Program-made: the position numbers and the translations under genes
Shown here: positions 1 to 4,603 of the stretch, piece after piece
Layout: every line of letters starts with the position of its first letter
Numbering within the stretch: the first letter of the stretch is position 1
The notes under the pieces: generated by a model
What the model saw: only the letters and a program-made list of their open reading frames with translations
Told to the model about the DNA's origin: nothing
Database searches by the model: none
NCBI GenBank assembly: GCA_042093455.1
Contig: JBELEU010000133.1
Location: forward strand, 1-6,172
Direction: 5' to 3'
Source: GCA-2723085 sp042093455
GTDB lineage: Bacteria > Bacteroidota > Bacteroidia > Flavobacteriales_D > Parvicellaceae
DNA length: 6,172 bases

Positions 1-60
1 AATGCTCAACAAAAGCACTATGCCAATTGATATTTTAATGAATTTTGATTTTTTATTCAT
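1..60 (-). CDS. N-terminus of a divergent gene with signal peptide or membrane anchor (partial)
   Basis: Read on the minus strand, an ATG at 60-58 opens a frame that stays open for 20 codons to the window edge. The peptide starts with a basic stretch (MNKKSKFIK) followed by a hydrophobic run (ISIGIVLLLSI), which is the pattern of a signal peptide or first transmembrane helix. The gene would be divergent from the lipoprotein gene at 129, with 68 bases between the two starts. Nothing of the mature protein is visible, so no function can be given. A plus-strand frame is also open across 2-100, but its peptide shows no recognisable character. The call rests on the N-terminal pattern alone. Confidence 0.5.
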   Translation of the reverse strand, partial: MNKKSKFIKISIGIVLLLSI

Positions 61-128
61 TTCATATGAAAATGATCATATAAATTTAAATCAATTTTAA
101 TAATGTTATTTATTTAAACTCAATAAAG
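61..128. promoter_or_regulatory. Divergent intergenic region with short palindromes
   Basis: This 68-base stretch separates the minus-strand start at 60 from the plus-strand start at 129, so both promoters must lie here or inside the genes. It contains a perfect 10-base palindrome, TTCATATGAA, at 61-70, and an 8-base one, ATGATCAT, at 72-79. These touch the presumed start of the minus-strand gene and could be a binding site for a shared regulator. No convincing TTG-N19-TAnnTTTG promoter is visible in either direction. In DNA this AT-rich, palindromes of this size also arise by chance. Confidence 0.3.
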
Positions 129-1124
129 ATGAAGATATTCTCGATTACATTTCTGTTAATTTTTGTTTTTCATTCGTGTAGTAATAACACAACCCCTTCA
201 AACGAAAAAATCATTGAGGTCAAGAATGTAGTTTCTGAATTTATTAGAGATGTAAATACATTGGAAAGTGATACAAATATAAATCCAATAGTTGCTTTTA
301 AAAATTTGGCTGATGGAATAGCCAATGATAAAATTGTTTTCACTAAAGAAAATATAAAGGAAGTTTTAATAAACTCAAGAGATTATACATCCTGTGTGAT
401 TGTTACAGCCAACCATACCATTGTTAAAATTGAAAGTTTGGACGATTGTCAGCAATCGGGTTCATGGAAAGCATGTATGCCAAAGTGTAAAGGTTATATC
501 AAAAAGGGTGTACTAAATTTTAAAGAAGATTACATGAATAATATTATTGGAATTCCCGATAATCAAGAAAGAGTTGCCTATTTCTTTAATACAAATCAAT
601 CATTAAAAACCGAATTAGAAAGTGAGTCAAATAGCGAGGAAATTATTGAAAAGAAAGTCGAAAGCAATGCTTTAGATCAAAATAGTGAAGTTTATGACTA
701 TGAATTATATAAAGTGACTTTAACTGATAAAAGGGACGATGTTGGAAGTATTATAAACGTGTATGATAAACTAAACCATACTTCTTTTACAATTGATGAT
801 GGGGCAATATACTTTGAGGAATTAATCGATAATTATATGATTTTAGATGAAGGAACAGGTCCAGATAGAACAATGATTATTTACGATTTAAAAAATCAAA
901 ACATAGTTTTTGAGAGTGGGTATTTTGATGTTTTAGAATTTAACGATTCTAAAATTGAATTTAAAGATCAGGTTGAGCTTACTAATGAAAAGGATAAACC
1001 AGACTGTCCTCAGGAATTACTTGATATTGGATATGGAATCGGATATTCTGAAAAGTTGATTTTTGATTTAACTACTCTAAAATTAGAAAGAACTGGTATT
1101 TACGAGTGTCAGTATTTTCAATAA
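129..1124 (+). CDS. Uncharacterised two-part lipoprotein
   Basis: A 331-residue predicted lipoprotein. A short signal peptide (residues 1-16: MK, then a hydrophobic core ITFLLIFVF) ends in a lipobox-like FHSC with the lipidation cysteine at residue 17. The mature protein appears to have two parts: an N-terminal region (about 30-157) and a C-terminal region (about 188-331). Between them is an acidic, polar linker (about 160-187, rich in E, S and N). Six further cysteines (89, 107, 116, 120, 293, 327), including a CxxxC at 116-120, suggest disulfides outside the cytoplasm. The C-terminal part contains EGTGPDRTMIIYDLKNQ (241-257), which resembles a motif I recall in hypothetical Bacteroidota proteins; that is from memory, not a search. 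I do not recognise a function. The start has a suitable A-rich upstream (CAATAAAG) and gives a complete signal peptide. The envelope location is well supported; the role is unknown. Confidence 0.85.
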   Translation: MKIFSITFLLIFVFHSCSNNTTPSNEKIIEVKNVVSEFIRDVNTLESDTNINPIVAFKNLADGIANDKIVFTKENIKEVLINSRDYTSCVIVTANHTIVKIESLDDCQQSGSWKACMPKCKGYIKKGVLNFKEDYMNNIIGIPDNQERVAYFFNTNQSLKTELESESNSEEIIEKKVESNALDQNSEVYDYELYKVTLTDKRDDVGSIINVYDKLNHTSFTIDDGAIYFEELIDNYMILDEGTGPDRTMIIYDLKNQNIVFESGYFDVLEFNDSKIEFKDQVELTNEKDKPDCPQELLDIGYGIGYSEKLIFDLTTLKLERTGIYECQYFQ

Positions 1125-1163
1125 TAAGTGACTGATAATATTCTGAGTTTAATTATAATTTAA

Positions 1164-1286
1164 ATGTCAATACTAACAATTGAAAATTTTAAAGATGGAA
1201 GATGCTGGTGTGATATTGATTACTTAGAATTAAACCTTTTTTGTTTCTCCTCATCAAAGAGTGGTATTGATAAAAAAAATGAATAG
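1164..1286 (+). CDS. Possible 40-residue small ORF overlapping the next gene
   Basis: An ATG at 1164, preceded by an A-rich run (AATTTAA) typical of starts in this window, opens a 40-codon frame ending in TAG at 1284-1286. The peptide begins MSILTIENFKDGRCWCDI and has three cysteines (14, 16, 27), with C-W-C in the middle. It ends 8 bases inside the next gene when that gene is started at its ATG (1279), an arrangement that would permit translational coupling. It has no signal peptide or recognisable domain. It could equally be a chance frame or a remnant of a decayed gene in the 154-base gap between the lipoprotein and the T9SS protein. Confidence 0.2.
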   Translation: MSILTIENFKDGRCWCDIDYLELNLFCFSSSKSGIDKKNE

Positions 1287-2898
1287 AAAAATAAATAAAT
1301 CTTGTTTAATTTTAGTTTTAATTTCTTGTGTTTTGTTTGGGAATTCTCAAAACTGGAGCAAGTCATTCACAGCAGGAAACACAGATATTAACGGTAATTT
1401 TTTAGGGGGTTCAGAAGTATTACAGCTAATAGATCATAAAAAGAAGCTGTACGCTTCAATTGGGTATTGGCAAGATCAAAATAACATTTGGTATGGTGGT
1501 ACAAACAATAACATTGGATGGGGTCAAATAATATGTCTTGATAGTCCAAATGGACAATGGAAAGAAGATTTAAATTTAGGGTCTAGCTATCTTCGTCCTG
1601 AAGTTTTAAAGCAAATTATTTTCACAAAAAATACATCAGGAAATTTATTGTCTATCCCAGATACTTTGTTATTAACTGCAGGTTATACTATTAATTACCT
1701 AACAAGTACAGTTACAGTAAAAAGTTTTGTCAAAGATGACATCAACAATGTTTGGAAAGAAAGTCAAATTGTACAAGGAGGCTTCCCTGCTGGTGAAAAT
1801 TATTCAATTCGTGATGTAGAAGTTTTTACCGATCAATTAACTGGTTTAGAAAGAGTATATGCGTCAGTGGGTACAAAAGGAATTTTTGTTGGAACATATA
1901 ACCCATCAAGTCCAGGAAAAATAGACTGGGTGTCAATTCCAGAGATGGGTCCAATTGGGATAAGGTCACTTGGTATTGCAACTGCAAATAATACGATGTA
2001 TTTTTCATCCGGAAACAAGCTTTATAGAAGAAATGATGGTTCAATTGTTTCTTACAGTGTTGCACATGATTTTAGCGATCTCAATACAACTATAAACTCA
2101 GCTGTTGGGGGGATTAGAGGTTTAACAACCATTCAAAACCCAAATGCAAATGATGAAGCATTGCTTATGATGTGGTGCCCTAATGGACAGTCAAATGGTG
2201 TAGTCTACAGACTTGAGTCAGACGGTCAAGGAGGTTTTAATCGCTTTTACGAAACAAAAATTTCAATGCTTGTAGAAAGTTATTTGCCGGGTTGCAGCGT
2301 TAATTACCTTTTGGGCGCATACAATGATTTTTATGAATACATAAATCCAATAACCAATGATACAGTTCACTTAATAGGGTTTGAAGCAGATATTAGTGGT
2401 GGAGGGTTTTTAACTTGGAATGGATTTTATAAAGGTGGTTTATTTGCAAAGCGTGAAACCAATATGCAATACACAATTGAAGAAATAAATGGTCCAATTT
2501 CTGTCAATGATCCAGCTTTGGTCGCCAATAGGTGTTATGTTAAATCTCCATTTGATAATGAGCAAGATGTTATGTATTATGGAGGTTTTGATCCAAATAG
2601 TAATGAATCAACAAACATGGCATGGATTTTTAAAAAAGACTTTTTGGTAAATGGTATCAGTGATCTTAAACCAAATAAAATCAAATTCAGTATTTATCCT
2701 AACCCAGTAAATAATGTACTTTTTCTAAATTTAGAAAAAGATTATCAGGTTACATGTGAAGTAATATCAATTATCGGAAAAACAGTTCATACTTGCAAAG
2801 TTGATTTTGGTTTTAATTACATTGATGTTTCGGGACTTACCCCAAATATTTATTTCATAAAAATTGAAAATGAAATCATAAAGTTTATTAAAAATTGA
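1279..2898 (+). CDS. Secreted protein with T9SS type A C-terminal sorting domain
   Basis: The frame is open from a GTG at 1261, but the ATG at 1279 is the better start. It follows a run of eight A's and gives a classical signal peptide (MNRKINK, hydrophobic core, probable cleavage after GNSQ, residue 24). The product is then 539 residues. The mature body (about 25-455) is rich in G, N, Y and W with many short predicted strands, and includes GGSEVLQLIDHKKKLYASIGYW near its start. This suggests a beta-propeller-like fold and resembles uncharacterised secreted proteins with a 'GTEV..L..HKGKLYAG.GYW' pattern that I recall from memory. The last 70 residues are a T9SS type A sorting domain: YPNPVNN at 473-479, then V-I-x-I-I-G-K, IDVSGLTPNIYFIKI, ending KFIKN. 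In this family the C-terminal domain directs passage through the outer membrane by the type IX system and is then usually removed. Export is confident; the activity of the body is unknown. Confidence 0.88.
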   Translation: MNRKINKSCLILVLISCVLFGNSQNWSKSFTAGNTDINGNFLGGSEVLQLIDHKKKLYASIGYWQDQNNIWYGGTNNNIGWGQIICLDSPNGQWKEDLNLGSSYLRPEVLKQIIFTKNTSGNLLSIPDTLLLTAGYTINYLTSTVTVKSFVKDDINNVWKESQIVQGGFPAGENYSIRDVEVFTDQLTGLERVYASVGTKGIFVGTYNPSSPGKIDWVSIPEMGPIGIRSLGIATANNTMYFSSGNKLYRRNDGSIVSYSVAHDFSDLNTTINSAVGGIRGLTTIQNPNANDEALLMMWCPNGQSNGVVYRLESDGQGGFNRFYETKISMLVESYLPGCSVNYLLGAYNDFYEYINPITNDTVHLIGFEADISGGGFLTWNGFYKGGLFAKRETNMQYTIEEINGPISVNDPALVANRCYVKSPFDNEQDVMYYGGFDPNSNESTNMAWIFKKDFLVNGISDLKPNKIKFSIYPNPVNNVLFLNLEKDYQVTCEVISIIGKTVHTCKVDFGFNYIDVSGLTPNIYFIKIENEIIKFIKN

Positions 2899-2900
2899 TG

Positions 2901-2920
2901 GTTTTAATGATTGATTAAAC
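2901..2920 (+). repeat. AT-rich imperfect inverted repeat after the T9SS gene
   Basis: GTTTTAAT and ATTAAAC form a 7-pair stem with one bulged T around a 5-base loop (GATTG), two bases after the stop codon. It might help end the transcript of the T9SS gene, but the stem is nearly all A-T and the T-run that follows (TTTTT at 2928-2932) is seven bases away. It is a weak terminator candidate at best. Confidence 0.2.
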
Positions 2921-2947
2921 AGATGACTTTTTATCATATCTAATAAT

Positions 2948-2978
2948 TAATTTAGCAATTGAACAGCTTTAATATTAT
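2948..2978 (+). promoter_or_regulatory. Possible promoter/leader element upstream of the DoxX-like pair
   Basis: TAATTTAG at 2948-2955 differs at one position from the Bacteroidota -7 box TAnnTTTG and would place a transcript start about 20 bases before the ATG at 2981. There is no good TTG at the -33 spacing. The adjoining bases AACAGCTTTAA-TATTAT (2962-2978) recur almost unchanged at 5915-5932 before the cupredoxin gene, which suggests a shared signal. The call rests on a partial match and a single repeat. Confidence 0.25.
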
Positions 2979-2980
2979 AA

Positions 2981-3331
2981 ATGACATTCTCTTTCTTTTA
3001 TTTGCTATTGGTTTTAATATCCGGAATTTCATTCCTTAGCTATGGTGTTTCCCTTTTCATCTCTAAAAAAATGAAGAGTGATTTTGAAAGGTTTGAATTA
3101 AAAAAATATACCAACCTTGTTGGAGCATTAGAAATATTAGGAGGGCTCGGATTAATAGTAGGAATAGTATTTGAAATTTTACTAACTATATCTTCTTTTG
3201 GTTTAGCAACTCTCATGTTACTTGGTGTTTTTACAAGATTAAAGGTCAGAGATAATTTTGAACTTATTGTACCCGCTCTTTTCTTTTTAGTTTTAAATTC
3301 ATATATCTTTTACGAATCAATAATTAAGTAA
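2981..3331 (+). CDS. DoxX-like small membrane protein (first of a pair)
   Basis: A 116-residue protein made almost entirely of four predicted membrane helices (about 3-25, 44-66, 70-86, 96-112). A charged loop after helix 1 (SKKMKSDFERFELKKYT) leads into a glycine-rich helix 2 (GALEILGGLGLIVGI). This layout and the 'E..GG.GL..G' segment match the DoxX/DoxX-like family, whose members are four-helix proteins of about 110-150 residues. Family members have been linked to thiosulfate:quinone oxidoreductase in archaea and to redox-stress complexes in mycobacteria, but most bacterial copies are unassigned. It sits four bases before a second DoxX-like gene and is surely co-transcribed with it. The two share an ungapped C-terminal pattern, LKV[RK]D-x6-PAxxFLVL (residues 87-105 here). 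The family call is confident; the reaction or partner is unknown. Confidence 0.8.
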   Translation: MTFSFFYLLLVLISGISFLSYGVSLFISKKMKSDFERFELKKYTNLVGALEILGGLGLIVGIVFEILLTISSFGLATLMLLGVFTRLKVRDNFELIVPALFFLVLNSYIFYESIIK

Positions 3332-3335
3332 TTTT

Positions 3336-3710
3336 ATGTATATATATTATCTCAAAATATTTGCACAAGTAGTCATTGCTTTATCTATATATAATGTTTG
3401 GTTTTTTAGATTTAATAAATCTACTAAATACAGAGGTAAAGATGCTTCTGATATGAAACAGGAATTTATTTCTTATGGTTTGCCTGCCTCTTTTGTTTGG
3501 GTCGTTGGTTTTCTTAAAGTAAGCTTTGCTACAATGCTGCTTGTTGGAATTTTTCCAATCATGATTTATTTGGTTTTCCCAGCTGCTTGCGGAATGGGGT
3601 TTCTAATGTTAGGTGCAATAGCAATGCACCTAAAAGTCAAAGATCCAATTGTTAAATCATTACCTGCAACCATTTTTTTAGTCCTCTCTCTCTTTGTAGC
3701 ATTTTTATAA
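3336..3710 (+). CDS. DoxX-like small membrane protein (second of a pair)
   Basis: A 124-residue protein with four predicted membrane helices (about 5-24, 53-73, 76-98, 108-124). After helix 1 comes a conserved-looking polar loop, FRFNKSTKYRGKDASDMKQEF (25-45). Then follow YGLP and FVWVVGFLKVSFATMLLVGI, and finally GFLMLGAIAMHLKVKDP-x5-LPA. From memory this is the standard signature of DoxX-like proteins in Flavobacteria. The start is four bases after the upstream stop codon, so the two genes form an operon. The shared LKV[RK]D-x6-PAxxFLVL end (99-117 here) suggests the two are old duplicates that may work together as a heteromer. A possible redox or quinone-linked role is family-level inference only. 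A hairpin-T-tract terminator candidate follows at 3784-3802. Confidence 0.85.
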   Translation: MYIYYLKIFAQVVIALSIYNVWFFRFNKSTKYRGKDASDMKQEFISYGLPASFVWVVGFLKVSFATMLLVGIFPIMIYLVFPAACGMGFLMLGAIAMHLKVKDPIVKSLPATIFLVLSLFVAFL

Positions 3711-3727
3711 AGAACTACTTTTCTTTT

Positions 3728-3752
3728 TTAAACGCAACAATGTTGCATTTAA
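3728..3752. repeat. 25-base near-perfect dyad overlapping a -33 box
   Basis: The segment is symmetric about position 3740, with 11 of 12 base pairs matching. The core is GCAACA-A-TGTTGC (3734-3746); one mismatch at 3733/3747 is followed by TTAAA/TTTAA arms. It begins 18 bases after the second DoxX-like stop. The right half contains the TTG (3743-3745) of the promoter match at 3743-3772, so a bound regulator there would block or modulate that promoter. As RNA it would be a stable hairpin at the end of the DoxX transcript, but no T-run follows, so it is not a classical terminator. Operator is my preferred reading. Confidence 0.55.
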
Positions 3753-3772
3753 GTAATAGTTGGTTATTTTTG
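3743..3772 (+). promoter_or_regulatory. Bacteroidota-type promoter TTG-N19-TATTTTTG
   Basis: TTG at 3743-3745, exactly 19 bases, then TATTTTTG at 3765-3772 matches the consensus for the Bacteroidota primary sigma factor (TTG at -33, TAnnTTTG at -7) at every fixed position. It is the only complete match I found in the intergenic regions. Transcription would start near 3777-3780 and run toward the lipoprotein gene at 3983, leaving a leader of about 205 bases. That leader would begin almost at once with the hairpin-T-tract at 3784-3802. The promoter is therefore either chance, attenuated, or the source of a very short RNA. Confidence 0.5.
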
Positions 3773-3783
3773 CTAATTATCTT

Positions 3784-3802
3784 AAGGCTTGTTGCCTTTT
3801 TT
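3784..3802 (+). terminator. Hairpin-T-tract, candidate terminator of the DoxX-like operon
   Basis: AAGGC-TTGTT-GCCTT forms a 5-pair stem with a 5-base loop, ending in six consecutive T's (3797-3802). It lies 73 bases after the stop of the second DoxX-like gene and fits a short intrinsic terminator. It also lies only about 5-12 bases past the predicted start of the promoter at 3743-3772, so it may act as an attenuator there. The stem is short, with three G-C pairs. Confidence 0.5.
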
Positions 3803-3915
3803 AATTGCATTTATTGATTCCCAACCTTTTCTATTTGTCATTTTATTTTTTTGAAATTTTTTGTATTGCATGTTATTTATCTATTATTCCTGTTATTTCT
3901 TACTTATTTATTAAA

Positions 3916-3935
3916 TGTACTATTCGTGTACTATT
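3916..3935 (+). repeat. Tandem 9-mer TGTACTATT, 11-base period
   Basis: TGTACTATT occurs at 3916-3924 and again at 3927-3935, separated by CG. The 11-base period is close to one helical turn, so two copies of a regulator would face the same side of the DNA. It lies 47 bases before the lipoprotein start at 3983 and four bases before a 14-base palindrome. A chance short duplication cannot be excluded. Confidence 0.35.
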
Positions 3936-3938
3936 GCC

Positions 3939-3952
3939 GAATAAATTTATTC
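3939..3952. promoter_or_regulatory. Perfect 14-base palindrome GAATAAATTTATTC
   Basis: A perfect dyad 30 bases before the lipoprotein ATG at 3983. It could bind a dimeric regulator or form a short weak stem in the leader RNA. Only the outermost pair is G-C, so a chance origin in this AT-rich DNA is quite possible; its position beside the tandem 9-mer is what makes it worth recording. Confidence 0.35.
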
Positions 3953-3982
3953 TTAGGTTCATCCAAACTTAAAAAACAAAAT

Positions 3983-4501
3983 ATGAAAACAATTAAATTA
4001 ACCTTATTTGCATTAGTAGCTATTATGTTACATTCTTGCGGAGGAGATGCAGTTGAAGAACCAGCTGAAAAGACTTTTAATAAGATATCAAGCAGTGAAT
4101 TTAAAGTATCTAATATGGATAAAAAATATTTTAAATTAACTGAAGGAGCTGAAATAGAGCTTGTGATTAATAATGATGGTCGTTTAGAAGTTTCTTGTGA
4201 ATTTGAAGTTGTTGAAACTTTTACCGAACAAGCAAAATACAATCAGGTTTTTGTATCAATAGTTGCTAAAGATGAAAAAAATAAAACAATTGAATTTTCA
4301 ACTGTAACTAGTGGAGAGATGAGAACTGATGATTCAGATGGGAGTCAATTTTTAGATTTCATGATGGGTGATCCTGGAAGTAAATCAACTTTCACTTTCA
4401 CTGGAAGTGTTTTTGATATGGAAAGTTTCTCTATCAATAAGGAAGCAACACTCCAGTCAGTTGAAAAAATAAAATCATTCAAAGTTCTTACAGATCGTTA
4501 A
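3983..4501 (+). CDS. Small uncharacterised lipoprotein (172 residues)
   Basis: The frame extends upstream to a TTG at 3851, but the real start is almost certainly the ATG at 3983. It is preceded by an A-rich ribosome-entry stretch (CTTAAAAAACAAAAT) and begins a classical lipoprotein signal: MKTIK, hydrophobic core LTLFALVAIML, lipobox LHSC with cysteine 19. The residues just after the cysteine, GGDAVEEPAE, are glycine-rich and acidic. In Bacteroidota, acidic residues near the lipidated cysteine can mark export to the cell surface, though this is not an exact match to a published signal. The mature part (about 35-172) alternates charged and beta-prone segments (IELVINND, LEVSCEFEVV, VFVSIVAKD, STFTFTGSVF), suggesting a single beta-sandwich-like domain. 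I do not recognise the family. The leader upstream (3711-3982) holds several candidate regulatory elements. Confidence 0.85.
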   Translation: MKTIKLTLFALVAIMLHSCGGDAVEEPAEKTFNKISSSEFKVSNMDKKYFKLTEGAEIELVINNDGRLEVSCEFEVVETFTEQAKYNQVFVSIVAKDEKNKTIEFSTVTSGEMRTDDSDGSQFLDFMMGDPGSKSTFTFTGSVFDMESFSINKEATLQSVEKIKSFKVLTDR

Positions 4502-4603
4502 TATTAATTGCTTATAAACGATATTTTTTATTCCTAGAAAGGGTATCTTTAGGAAAATATGTTAGTTTCAAATACTTATGTTATCGTATAGCTCTTTAAA
4601 TAA
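4502..4603 (+). promoter_or_regulatory. Intergenic region with imperfect inverted repeat at 4532-4554
   Basis: The 102 bases between the small lipoprotein and the GTG-started gene contain TCCTA (4532-4536) and TAGGA (4550-4554), perfect 5-base arms. Further pairing between AAAG and CTTT is possible if two bases bulge. The right arm overlaps TATCTTTA (4544-4551), one base off the -7 box TAnnTTTG, with no TTG at the correct upstream spacing. It could be an operator over a weak promoter for the downstream gene, or a terminator lacking a T-run. Neither reading is strong. Confidence 0.25.

Noticed and set aside
2..100. Plus-strand open frame ending at TAA 98-100, possibly the tail of an upstream gene
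   Set aside because: Its peptide has no recognisable character, whereas the opposite strand gives a natural basic-then-hydrophobic N-terminus. It cannot be excluded without the sequence to the left.
1261..1278. GTG start for the T9SS protein
   Set aside because: It adds six residues before a complete signal peptide; the ATG at 1279 follows a run of A's and gives a normal N-terminus.
1315..1329. Possible lipobox (LISC) in the T9SS protein signal peptide
   Set aside because: The residues after this cysteine remain hydrophobic (VLFG) and a good signal peptidase I site follows; T9SS sorting substrates normally use that route.
1826..2065. Minus-strand open frames inside the T9SS gene (1826-2065 and 1833-2018)
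   Set aside because: They lie wholly within a gene whose protein has a clear signal peptide and sorting domain; their own translations show no recognisable features.
3728..3752. The 25-base dyad as a classical intrinsic terminator
   Set aside because: No T-run follows it on either strand; the hairpin at 3784-3802 fits a terminator much better.
3851..3982. Upstream extension of the small lipoprotein to a TTG start (44 extra residues)
   Set aside because: It would bury the lipoprotein signal behind a second hydrophobic stretch, and it crosses the tandem repeat and palindrome; ATG at 3983 has a much better context.
3931..4242. Minus-strand open frame across the start of the small lipoprotein
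   Set aside because: It overlaps a well-supported lipoprotein gene and its leader, and its translation resembles no protein family.
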